Source: DATATV01 sp036268615 (GTDB lineage: Bacteria > Actinomycetota > Actinomycetes > Mycobacteriales > Pseudonocardiaceae). From it: a DNA stretch of 64,000 nt. The DNA lies in assembly GCA_036268615.1 (NCBI GenBank), contig DATATV010000021.1:26440-90439 (forward strand), given 5' to 3'. The notes beneath the pieces are model-generated. The model was not told the origin of the DNA. It did not search any database and saw only the letters and a program-made list of their open reading frames with translations. Positions 44,692 to 52,142 of this stretch are shown in pieces. The first letter of the stretch is position 1. Each line of letters opens with the position of its first letter. Position numbers and translations under genes: made by a program.

Positions 44692-44718
44692 CCAGGCGCG
44701 CGTTCTACCGTCTGAGCC

Positions 44719-45051
44719 ATGACCGTGCTGCGTTCGATCCTGCTGTTCGGCCTGGCCGCGTTGGCCGAGATCGGTGGCTGCTGGCTGGTCTGGCAGGGCG
44801 TGCGCGAGCACCGAGGCGCGCTGTGGATCGTCGGCGGCGTGCTCGCCCTCGGTGCGTACGGCTTTGTGGTCACGTTCCAGCCCGACGCGCAGTTCGGCAA
44901 GCTGCTCGCCGCCTACGGGGGTGTGTTCGTCGCCGGCTCGCTGGCCTGGGGCGTCGTGGTCGACGGGCTGCGGCCGGACCGGTGGGACGTCCTCGGCGCG
45001 CTGGTCTGCGTGGCCGGGGTGGGGATCATCATGTACGTCCCCAGAACCTAG
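44719..45051 (+). CDS. YnfA/UPF0060-family membrane protein
   Basis: A 110-residue, four-helix inner-membrane protein of the YnfA (UPF0060) family, related to small multidrug resistance transporters: FGLAALAEIGGCWLVWQGVR at the N-terminus and YGGVFVAGSLAWGVVVDG before the last helix. E. coli YnfA has been reported to export cationic dyes. ATG 44719 lies seven bases after a -10-like TACCGT (44706-44711) without a ribosome site, so it may be leaderless. Its stop shares CTAG with the stop of the convergent thioesterase. Confidence 0.9.
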   Translation: MTVLRSILLFGLAALAEIGGCWLVWQGVREHRGALWIVGGVLALGAYGFVVTFQPDAQFGKLLAAYGGVFVAGSLAWGVVVDGLRPDRWDVLGALVCVAGVGIIMYVPRT

Positions 45052-45494
45052 CTGAGCACGGCCTGGGTCTGGGTCACCCGCGCGGCCAGCCGACCGTCGT
45101 TGTCCAGCACGTCCGTCTCCACCACCATGATCCGCCGGCCGCGGTGCAGCGGCCGGGACACCGCGGTGGCGTAACCGTCCCGGACCGGCCGCAGGAAGTT
45201 CGTCTTCGACTCGATCGTCGTGGTCCCGGTCGCGCCCTCGGGCAGGTTCAGGAACGCGCACAGGCCGCCGTTCGCGTCCGCCAGTGCCATGATCACGCCA
45301 CCGTGCAGCACCCCGCCCGCGGTGCACCGGCCCGCCGACCACGCCAGCCGGGCGCGCACCTCGTCGGCGTCACCGGTCAGCACCTCGATCCCGAGTTCCG
45401 CGGTGAACGGCATCGCGCCGCGCATCATCTCGGTGGCCCGGTGGTCGACCACCGCGGACTCGGGTGAGGTCTCCGCTGACGTCATGTCGAACAT
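45048..45494 (-). CDS. PaaI-family hotdog thioesterase
   Basis: A 148-residue hotdog-fold acyl-CoA thioesterase: AGGVLHGGVIMALADANGG is the HGG active-site helix region with the family Asp, followed by TTTIESKTNFLRPVRDG. Likely hydrolyses aromatic or medium-chain acyl-CoA. ATG 45494 or ATG 45485 may be the start. It lies 20 bp after the acyl-CoA ligase stop on the same strand (45515), so the pair may be co-transcribed and act on the same acyl-CoA pool. Confidence 0.88.
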   Translation of the reverse strand: MFDMTSAETSPESAVVDHRATEMMRGAMPFTAELGIEVLTGDADEVRARLAWSAGRCTAGGVLHGGVIMALADANGGLCAFLNLPEGATGTTTIESKTNFLRPVRDGYATAVSRPLHRGRRIMVVETDVLDNDGRLAARVTQTQAVLS

Positions 45495-45514
45495 GGTGCC
45501 ATCGCGGGGCGGAC

Positions 45515-47140
45515 TCAGCCGAGTTGCTCGACCGTCAGCTCACCGTCGGCGTGCTGGCCGCGCAGCCGCTTCTTGTCGTACTTGCCCACGCTGGTCTTGG
45601 GCACCTCGGTGATGAACGTCCAGTTCTCCGGCACCTGCCAGTGCGGCACCCGGTTCTCCAGGAACTCGCGCAGCTCGTCGGCGCTCGCGCTGGCGCCCTC
45701 CTTGAGCACGACGGCGACCAGCGGTCGCTCGTCCCACTTCGGGTCCGGCACGCCGACCACCGCGGCCTCGAACACCGCCGGGTGCGCCATCACCTCGTTC
45801 TCCAGGTCCACCGAGGAGATCCACTCGCCGCCGGACTTGATCACGTCCTTGGCCCGGTCGGTCAGCCGCAGGAAGCCGTCCGGCGACATCGCGCCCACGT
45901 CACCGGTGCGCAGCCAGCCGTCGTGGAACTTCGCCGGGTCGTCGTCCCGGTAGTACTGCCCGGTCACCCACGGCCCGCGCACCTCGACCTCGCCGACGCC
46001 GGTCCCGTCCCACGGGACCTCCTTGTCGTCGTCGTCGACCAGCCGGGTGCGCACCGCGGAGACCACCCGGCCCTGGCTGAACCGGTAGGCCCAGGCCTCC
46101 TCCTCGCTCGCCTGCACCGGCGGGTGCGCCAGGCTGGCCAGCGGGGACGTCTCGGTCATGCCCCACGCGTGGATGATCGTGACGCCGTACTTGTCCTCGA
46201 ACGTGCGGATCAGCGCGGGCGGGCAGGCCGACCCGCCGACCACCACCCGGCGCAGGCAGGAGATGTCCTGCGGGTGCGCCTCCAGCCGCTGCAACATGCC
46301 CTGCCAGATGGTCGGCACCGCGCCGGCCATGGTCGGCTGCTCGGCCTCGATCAGCGCGCACAGCGGGTCGGGCTGCAGGAACCGGTCGGGCATCAGCAGC
46401 GACGCGCCGACCATCAGCGCCGCGTAGGGCAGGCCCCAGGACATCGCGTGGAACATCGGCACGATCACCAGCGCCCGGTCGGACTGGGCGATGCCCATCC
46501 CGTCGGTCATGCACACCTGCATGGAGTGCAGCCAGATCGACCGGTGCGAGTAGACGACGCCCTTCGGGTTTCCGGTGGTGCCCGAGGTGTAGCACATCGC
46601 CGCGGCCGACCGCTCGTCGATCTCCGGCCAGTCGAACGTGTCCGGCTGCTCGGCCAGCAGGTCGGCGTAGGAGTGGACGGTGACCCCGTCCGGCGCGCTC
46701 ACGTCGGCCGGGTCACCGCCCACCATGATCACGTGCCGCACCGTCTCGAACGTCGGCAGCAGCGGGTTGAACAGTGGCAGCAGCGACGCGTCGACGACGA
46801 CGACCTGGTCCTCGGCGTGGTTGGCGATGTAGGTGAGCTGCTCGGCGGACAGCCGGATGTTCAGGGTGTGCAGCACCGCGCCCATCGCCGGCACCGCGAG
46901 GTAGGCCGCGAAGTGCTCGGCGTTGTTCCACATGAACGTGCCCACCCGCTCGTCGCCGGTGATGCCCAGGCCACGCAGTGCGTTGGCCAGCCTGGCGGCC
47001 TGCCGGCCGAGTTCGGCGTAGCTGGTCCGGCGGCCCTCCGTACCGGTCCACGTGACGACCTCGCTCGCGCCGTGCACGGTGGTGCCGTAGCGGACCAGTT
47101 GGGCGAGAGAGAGCGGGCCGTCCTGCATCGTGCTCAACAT
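45515..47140 (-). CDS. Fatty-acid acyl-CoA synthetase (FadD-like)
   Basis: ATP-dependent activation of a fatty acid to acyl-CoA by way of acyl-AMP. The 541-residue protein has the AMP-binding P-loop MCYTSGTTGNPKGVVYSHRS, the A5 motif WGMTETSPLA, GWLRTGDVG, the hinge KDVIKSGGEWISSVDLEN and the C-terminal catalytic Lys in TSVGKYDKKRLRG. Long- or medium-chain substrates are likely. ATG 47140 has AAGGAG ten bases upstream; GTG 47164 is less likely. A dyad-like motif at 47173-47188 resembles one before etfD. Confidence 0.92.
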   Translation of the reverse strand: MLSTMQDGPLSLAQLVRYGTTVHGASEVVTWTGTEGRRTSYAELGRQAARLANALRGLGITGDERVGTFMWNNAEHFAAYLAVPAMGAVLHTLNIRLSAEQLTYIANHAEDQVVVVDASLLPLFNPLLPTFETVRHVIMVGGDPADVSAPDGVTVHSYADLLAEQPDTFDWPEIDERSAAAMCYTSGTTGNPKGVVYSHRSIWLHSMQVCMTDGMGIAQSDRALVIVPMFHAMSWGLPYAALMVGASLLMPDRFLQPDPLCALIEAEQPTMAGAVPTIWQGMLQRLEAHPQDISCLRRVVVGGSACPPALIRTFEDKYGVTIIHAWGMTETSPLASLAHPPVQASEEEAWAYRFSQGRVVSAVRTRLVDDDDKEVPWDGTGVGEVEVRGPWVTGQYYRDDDPAKFHDGWLRTGDVGAMSPDGFLRLTDRAKDVIKSGGEWISSVDLENEVMAHPAVFEAAVVGVPDPKWDERPLVAVVLKEGASASADELREFLENRVPHWQVPENWTFITEVPKTSVGKYDKKRLRGQHADGELTVEQLG

Positions 47141-47172
47141 GGCGATCGGGCTCCTTCGCGACATTGCGGCTG

Positions 47173-47188
47173 GTTACCGGCCAGTTTG
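47173..47188 (-). promoter_or_regulatory. Operator-like motif shared with the etfD promoter
   Basis: GTTACCGGCCAGTTTG on the plus strand matches the reverse complement of the etfD dyad (GTTACCGACCAGTAAC) at 12 of 16 positions. It lies 33 bp before the acyl-CoA synthetase start. Confidence 0.45.
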
Positions 47189-47298
47189 GTCGTTCCGGCG
47201 GCAAATCGCGAGACCATGACCACATCGAATTGGGCGCGAAACAGCGACTCGGCCCGGTTGAGCGGAAAACTGGCCGGAATCGATCAGGGCGAACCGGT

Positions 47299-48222
47299 TC
47301 AACCGGTCGGGCTGCCCGAACCCACCAGGGCGTTGCGCATCTCGTGCAGGCGGCTGATCAACAGCTGGCGGCTGGCCGGGGTGGACACCACCCAGCGGTC
47401 GCCCGGCTGGTTGCCCGACACCTGGGTCATCCACCGGCCGCTCTGGGTGTCCACGTAGACCAGCGGACTCGCACACCGGTGCCGCTCGCCGTTGCGGTCG
47501 CGGGTGGCCACGTACAGTTCGCCGCCGCCGGTGCGGGGCAGGTCCATCGCGGTGAACAGCTCCTGCGCGTCCTCGGCCATCGACGCCCGGCCGAACACGT
47601 CGTAGGCGTCCGCCGGCAGCGGCTTGGCCGCCCCGGGCGCGGTGCCGACCCGGCTGCCGAGCAGCGTGCGCAGCTCGTGCTCGGGCAGGTTGATCGACCG
47701 GCCGCGGGCCGGCTCGACCTGCGGCAGCTGGCCGACCAGCGTCTCGGCCAGGCCCTCCGCCCGGGCGTTCTGCAACGAGACCTGGTCGCCGTCCCGGATC
47801 ACCAGCACCGCGTCCTGGTCGACGGCGGCCAGCAGCACACCGAGCTTCGCCTCGGACTCGCTGTCCCTGGTGGCGATCCAGCCGTAGAACTCGACCGCGG
47901 GCCGGGCCACCAGCAGCAGCGTGTTGCGGAAGTCGGGGGCCAGGTCACGCCCGGCGAGCAGGCCCTTGGCGGCCAGCTCACCCGAGGCCAGCCGCAGCGC
48001 TTCCTTCTCGCCGTCGTCGTCGCGCCAGTAGGCCACGTCCACCAGCACGTTGTGCAGGTCGCCGAGATTCTCCCGGCGCCAGACGGTGGCCAAGGTGTCC
48101 AACGACAGGGTGACCTGTTCGCGCAGCACGAGTATCTCCCCGCTCATGAAACCGGCCGCGCCGATAGCGCGGCCGGCCTCAGTGGCCCGTCTGGCGTCGT
48201 GACCGCCGATCGGCGCACTCAC
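47299..48222 (-). CDS. EspG-family type VII secretion chaperone
   Basis: EspG proteins bind PE/PPE heterodimers and deliver them to a type VII (ESX) secretion system. This 307-residue protein shows the family start VLREQVTLSLDTLATVWRRE and a conserved C-terminal RWMTQVSGNQPGDRWVVSTP. GTG 48222 overlaps the stop of the PPE-like gene by GTGA (48219-48222), tying chaperone to substrate; ATG 48147 is a possible shorter start. No Ecc core component lies in the window, so the secretion channel must be encoded elsewhere. Confidence 0.85.
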   Translation of the reverse strand: MSAPIGGHDARRATEAGRAIGAAGFMSGEILVLREQVTLSLDTLATVWRRENLGDLHNVLVDVAYWRDDDGEKEALRLASGELAAKGLLAGRDLAPDFRNTLLLVARPAVEFYGWIATRDSESEAKLGVLLAAVDQDAVLVIRDGDQVSLQNARAEGLAETLVGQLPQVEPARGRSINLPEHELRTLLGSRVGTAPGAAKPLPADAYDVFGRASMAEDAQELFTAMDLPRTGGGELYVATRDRNGERHRCASPLVYVDTQSGRWMTQVSGNQPGDRWVVSTPASRQLLISRLHEMRNALVGSGSPTG

Positions 48223-49532
48223 TCGCCGATTACCGGTGGCACGGTCATTTCGTCACTACCGAAGATGGCGTCGGGGTCGGCTTCCTGGAGGTACTCGGCC
48301 GTCTTGTGCTCCGCGTCCTCTTCGTTCTCCTTGCCCTGGCCGCGACCGTTCATGCCGCCGCCCATGCCGGGCTCGCCCGCGCCGGCCGCCATGCCCCGGC
48401 CCATGGCCTCCTCGGCCGCCGGGTTCATGCCCAGCCCGCTGCGCGCACCCTGGCCCTGCGCACTCTCCGAGCCGGAGACACCGCTGCCGCTGGCGGCACC
48501 ACCCGAGCCACCCGCGCCGCCGGCGCCACCCGGCCCGCCGCCGGCACCCGGGCCGCCGCCGAGCCCGCCGCCACCGATGCCACCGCCGGGCAGCGCGGCC
48601 TCGTCGTCGTCGGAGTTGCGGTTGGCACCACCGCCCAGCAGCAAACTCTCGTCGCCGCCGAGGGTGCCGTTGAGACCGCCGAAGCCGCCCTCGCCGCCTT
48701 CGCCGCCCTCACCGAACACGCCGCCGCCACCCGGGAAACCGGTCGTCTGGGTCGAGCCGTCGCCGAAGTTGCCCACGCCGCCGATGCCACCCTCGCCGCG
48801 GATCCCGCCGGCCCCGCCACTGCCGGCCCCGGCGCCACCGGGCTCGGTGAAGCCGCTGCCGGAGGTCGAGCCGGCCCCGGAGCCCGGCGCCACGTAGCCC
48901 GCGCCGGACGAACCGGTGTACCCGTCGCCGCCGACACCGCCGGTGCCGTACGCGCCGTTCGAACCGGCGAAGGCCGGACCCGCTCCGCCGGAGATGCTCG
49001 CCGACTCCACCGAGACGCTCGGGGTGGCCGCGGGCAGTTCGCCGTATTCGGTCGGCATCGCGTCGGCGTTCGCCGTGCTCGCCGAGTTGTAGTTGTTGTA
49101 AACCTGCACGTTGTTGCTGGCCGCGTTGTTGTACTGCGAGATCTGGTTGTCCAGCGGGGTGGTCACGCCGAAGCCGGAGACGAACTCGTTGACCGCGTTG
49201 TTGGCCGGCGGGCTGGCCGACAACGGCTGCACGCTGTTGTAGGCGGTGGTGAACGCGTTCACCTGGTCACCCATCACGCTGCTGGCGGTGCCCAGCGACT
49301 CGCCCGCGGTCTGCGTCGCGGTGGCCAGCGGGCGGGCCCCGGACACGGCCTGGGTCGACGCGTCGCCCTGCCAGGCGGCGTCCATCTTGGTGTTCAGGGT
49401 GAGGATCTTCTGGTTGATCTCGTCCTGAAGGCCCTGCTGCCCGTCGGTGAAACCCTGGTTGTCGGCCAGTGGCCCCCAACCAGAGCCGCCCCGGATCCGG
49501 TTGTAGATATCCGGCGCTGAGTACCCGCCCAT
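48219..49532 (-). CDS. PPE-like WXG-superfamily protein with long Gly-rich tail
   Basis: A 437-residue probable type VII substrate. The N-terminal 165 residues are helical with a W-x-G turn (AAWQGDAST, Trp54-Gly56). Residues about 180-380 are a Gly-rich, Ser/Ala/Gly low-complexity region like PGRS tails of mycobacterial PE proteins. The C-terminal AEYLQEADPDAIFGSDEMTV PPVIGE block is one I recall from many Pseudonocardiaceae proteins of this kind. No classical YxxxD/E was found. ATG 49532 has AAGGGG eight bases upstream. It sits between the PE-like and EspG genes. Confidence 0.8.
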   Translation of the reverse strand: MGGYSAPDIYNRIRGGSGWGPLADNQGFTDGQQGLQDEINQKILTLNTKMDAAWQGDASTQAVSGARPLATATQTAGESLGTASSVMGDQVNAFTTAYNSVQPLSASPPANNAVNEFVSGFGVTTPLDNQISQYNNAASNNVQVYNNYNSASTANADAMPTEYGELPAATPSVSVESASISGGAGPAFAGSNGAYGTGGVGGDGYTGSSGAGYVAPGSGAGSTSGSGFTEPGGAGAGSGGAGGIRGEGGIGGVGNFGDGSTQTTGFPGGGGVFGEGGEGGEGGFGGLNGTLGGDESLLLGGGANRNSDDDEAALPGGGIGGGGLGGGPGAGGGPGGAGGAGGSGGAASGSGVSGSESAQGQGARSGLGMNPAAEEAMGRGMAAGAGEPGMGGGMNGRGQGKENEEDAEHKTAEYLQEADPDAIFGSDEMTVPPVIGE

Positions 49533-49595
49533 CGTGTGTCCCCTTCAGGCCTTGCCGGGTTGCTTCGCGTCGATCAGGCTCGCGCGGTCGCGCGC

Positions 49596-50042
49596 TCAGA
49601 GATCCCCGTGGATCGAGTGCGACGCCGACGCGGCCGCCTGCTCCGTGTCGTTGTAGTTCTTCAGGGCGCCCTGCAACGTGGTGACGTAGCCCTCGATGTA
49701 GGTCTGCATGCTGGTCAGGTACTTGGTGTAGGCCGCACTGGAGGTGCCGACCGCGGCCGACATCGTGTGGCTGGCCGCCTCGTTGCCGGGCGCGGTGATG
49801 GCGCCGCCGGTGTTGACCTTCTGCTGCGAGGAGGCCGTCTGCGCCTGCAGGACCGTGTCGTGCAGGTCCTGCCACTGGGTCAGCACCGACTGGAGTTCGT
49901 CCGGGCTGAACGAGTACTTGCCGCCGCCTGCCGCTGCTGCCTCGGCGCCGATCAGAGCCGCGCTCTCCGCGACAAGAGCACCGATCCCGGCCAGGCCCGC
50001 GGTCGCGGCGAACGGCGTACCGTCGATCATCGGCTCTTCCAT
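49596..50042 (-). CDS. PE-like helical protein, probable type VII substrate partner
   Basis: A 148-residue, Ala-rich helical protein without signal peptide. It ends in two helices with the type VII secretion motif YxxxE (Tyr130-Glu134 in KNYNDTEQ), expected on one partner of a secreted helical-hairpin pair. It probably pairs with the PPE-like product encoded next. ATG 50042 has AAGGGG seven bases upstream; ATG 50030 is an alternative. Family assignment as PE-like rests on size, composition, motif and location, not on a strict match. Confidence 0.7.
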   Translation of the reverse strand: MEEPMIDGTPFAATAGLAGIGALVAESAALIGAEAAAAGGGKYSFSPDELQSVLTQWQDLHDTVLQAQTASSQQKVNTGGAITAPGNEAASHTMSAAVGTSSAAYTKYLTSMQTYIEGYVTTLQGALKNYNDTEQAAASASHSIHGDL

Positions 50043-50173
50043 GGCTGATCCCCTTCAGTCTCTGCGGTCACCCCATATCACCAGGCCATCCCTGGCCGGT
50101 GCGCCGGGTCAAGGGTAGCGCGCGGAGTGTCACTACGGGGTGGGACGTCGATAGTCGGCCTTCGGTTCCGCGG

Positions 50174-50782
50174 TTAGCCCGCGGATTTCATCGTGGTCAG
50201 CGCGGCGGTGGCGATCGCCTCGACCTTCGTGCACGGATCTGAGGCGGTCCAGCTGACGATGCCGACCACGTAGACCACGTCGTCACTGGTGCCCACGTCC
50301 ACCTGACAGCCGTCCGCGCCCTGGGCATCCTTGAGCAGGACCGCCGGCAGACCCTCGATGTCGGGCAACCGCGGCGGGTTACCCGTGGAATAGACATAAG
50401 CCAGGCCCTTGGGTGAGCCCGGCTGGTAGTTGGTGAGGAAACCCGCGCTGACGACACTCGACCCGGCAACCATCACCAGGTCGCAGGTGGGCCCGCTGGC
50501 CTGACTCGGCAGCCCGACCGTGCCCTTGCTGGTCGGGCCGGGGACGGCCAGCGCGCTCAACTGGGCGGGGGTCAGCGCCGAGCACGGGTTCTGCTGGAAC
50601 GCCGTGGTGTCCAGCGGCGTGGTCACCTTCGGCGCGCCACCGCCGGCTGACGAGGGTGCCGAACCGCTCGCCCCGCCGGCCGGCGCGGTCGGCTCAGCCG
50701 TCCCGCCGGTACTGCTGGAACACCCTGTCACCAGCGCGAACACCGTCACTGCCAGCCCGATCCGGACAACTACCCAACGCAC
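50174..50782 (-). CDS. DUF3558-type lipoprotein
   Basis: A 202-residue lipoprotein: signal peptide VRIGLAVTVFALVTGC with lipobox VTGC (Cys21), a Ser/Gly/Ala/Pro linker, then a domain with four Cys (NPCSALTPAQLSAL, GPTCDLVM, DGCQVDV, DPCTKVEAIA) fitting DUF3558. DUF3558 lipoproteins often lie beside type VII substrates in Pseudonocardiaceae (from memory). Start at GTG 50782. The next gene starts 131 bp downstream, so it may share a promoter with the PE-like gene or not. Confidence 0.82.
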   Translation of the reverse strand: MRWVVVRIGLAVTVFALVTGCSSSTGGTAEPTAPAGGASGSAPSSAGGGAPKVTTPLDTTAFQQNPCSALTPAQLSALAVPGPTSKGTVGLPSQASGPTCDLVMVAGSSVVSAGFLTNYQPGSPKGLAYVYSTGNPPRLPDIEGLPAVLLKDAQGADGCQVDVGTSDDVVYVVGIVSWTASDPCTKVEAIATAALTTMKSAG

Positions 50783-50855
50783 CCCGCGCCCCCTCGCCGC
50801 ACCGTCGACCGGTCGCGGCCACCGTAGCCGATCGATGGATCACCGGGGGCCCGGA

Positions 50856-51632
50856 TCACCGACTCCGCGACAGTTCCGCCAGCCGTCCGGTCAGCCACTC
50901 CTGCTGGGCCCGCCACAGCGCGGTGCCCACCGAGATCCGGGCCACCCCGACGGCCGTCGCGTCGGCCGGACTGAGGCCGCCCGGCGTGCACATCGCGTTC
51001 ACCGGGGCGCCATCCACCCCGGCGACGAACCGGCGCACGGCTTCGCGGCCGGCGGCGATCGGATAGACACAGTCGGCGCCGGCCGCCAGGTAGGCGCGGG
51101 CCCGCTCGACCGCGGGCTCGACCAGGGCCAGCGCTTCACCCGGATCGGTGACCCCCGAGCGAATGAAGACGTCGATCCGGGCGTTGATCACCAGCGGCAC
51201 CCCGGCCCGCTCGGCGGCCGCGCGCACCTCGGCCAGCCACCCCGCGTGCGCGGCCGGGTCGACCAGGCCGCCGGCCCGGTGGTCGGAGTCCTCCAGGTTG
51301 CAGCCGACCGCGCCGGCCGCGATCAGCCGGTCCACGAGTTCGGCCGCGGGCAGGCCGTAGCCGGCCTCCGCGTCCACGGTCACCGGCAGCGCCACCGCCG
51401 CACTGATCCGGGCGGCCGCCGCGAACATCTGCTCGGCCGGCGCCGCCTCGTTGTCGGCGAAGCCCAACGACTCGGCCACGGCGCCGCTGCTGGTCGCGAC
51501 CGCGGCGAAGCCGACGGCCTCGACCAGTCGGGCCGAGCCGGCGTCCCAGATGTTGGCCAGCACCACCGGCCGGCCCGGCTGGTGCAGCGCGCGCAGCGCG
51601 GCCGCCCGCCCGGCCAGGGCCGCCGTGCTCAT
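50856..51632 (-). CDS. PEP mutase/isocitrate lyase-family protein
   Basis: A 258-residue barrel enzyme of the phosphoenolpyruvate mutase superfamily: NIWDAGSARLVEAVGFAAVA at the N-terminus, DAEAGYG (Mg site), NLEDSDHR, INARIDVFIR and GVARISVG. Small carboxylate C-C or P-C bond cleavage is the superfamily chemistry; the long form of true isocitrate lyase and the phosphonate operon context are absent, so the reaction is open. ATG 51632 shares its first base with the AhpD-like stop (TGATG), so the two are coupled. Confidence 0.85.
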   Translation of the reverse strand: MSTAALAGRAAALRALHQPGRPVVLANIWDAGSARLVEAVGFAAVATSSGAVAESLGFADNEAAPAEQMFAAAARISAAVALPVTVDAEAGYGLPAAELVDRLIAAGAVGCNLEDSDHRAGGLVDPAAHAGWLAEVRAAAERAGVPLVINARIDVFIRSGVTDPGEALALVEPAVERARAYLAAGADCVYPIAAGREAVRRFVAGVDGAPVNAMCTPGGLSPADATAVGVARISVGTALWRAQQEWLTGRLAELSRSR

Positions 51633-52096
51633 CAGACCGCCCTTGGCAGCGGGGTCCGGCTGGCCACCCCGAACCGGTTGAACGTGTTGATCACCGCGGT
51701 CGCCCAGGCCAGCACGACCAGCTGCCGCTCGGAGAACAGCTCGGCGGCCGGCTGGTAGACCTCGTCGGGCACGTCCTGGGTCTGCGACAGCGTGGTCATC
51801 GACTCGGCCAGCGCGAGCGCGGCGCGCTCCTGTTCGGTGTAGAGGTCGGTCTCCCGCCAGACCGGCAGTAGATACAGTCGCCGCTCGGTCTCGTCGAGCT
51901 TGCGGGCGTCCCGGGTGTGCATGTCGGTGCAGTAGGCACAGCCGTTGAGCTGGGACGAGCGGATCTTGAGCAGCTCGATCAGCTTCGGGTCCAGGCCGGC
52001 CTCCGTCGCCGCCTCCGTCACGATTTCGTGCAGGCCGAGCAGCTGCTTGAACGCCTCGGGAAACGCGGTACTCAGAATCGTTCGCCTGGTGGACAT
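51632..52096 (-). CDS. Carboxymuconolactone decarboxylase/AhpD-like protein
   Basis: A 154-residue helical protein with the peroxidase-type centre LNGCAYCTDMHTRDARK (Cys-x-x-Cys with a downstream His), as in AhpD and alkylhydroperoxidase-like proteins, so a thiol peroxidase or reductase role is likely. Starts at GTG/ATG 52096 in STRRTILSTAFPEAF. It is coupled to the PEP-mutase-like gene and divergent from a MocR regulator over a small dyad, and so is a probable target of that regulator. Confidence 0.88.
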   Translation of the reverse strand: MSTRRTILSTAFPEAFKQLLGLHEIVTEAATEAGLDPKLIELLKIRSSQLNGCAYCTDMHTRDARKLDETERRLYLLPVWRETDLYTEQERAALALAESMTTLSQTQDVPDEVYQPAAELFSERQLVVLAWATAVINTFNRFGVASRTPLPRAV

Positions 52097-52117
52097 GACA
52101 TCAGCCTATGAGCGGTC

Positions 52118-52137
52118 TGGACCAACGATAGGGTCCA
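52118..52137. promoter_or_regulatory. Dyad between AhpD-like and MocR genes
   Basis: TGGACC (52118-52123) and GGTCCA (52132-52137) are perfect inverted arms eight bases apart, six bases before the MocR start and 22 bp before the divergent gene. MocR-type operators often contain GGTCC/GGACC half-sites (recollection). Confidence 0.55.
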
Positions 52138-52142
52138 ATCCC

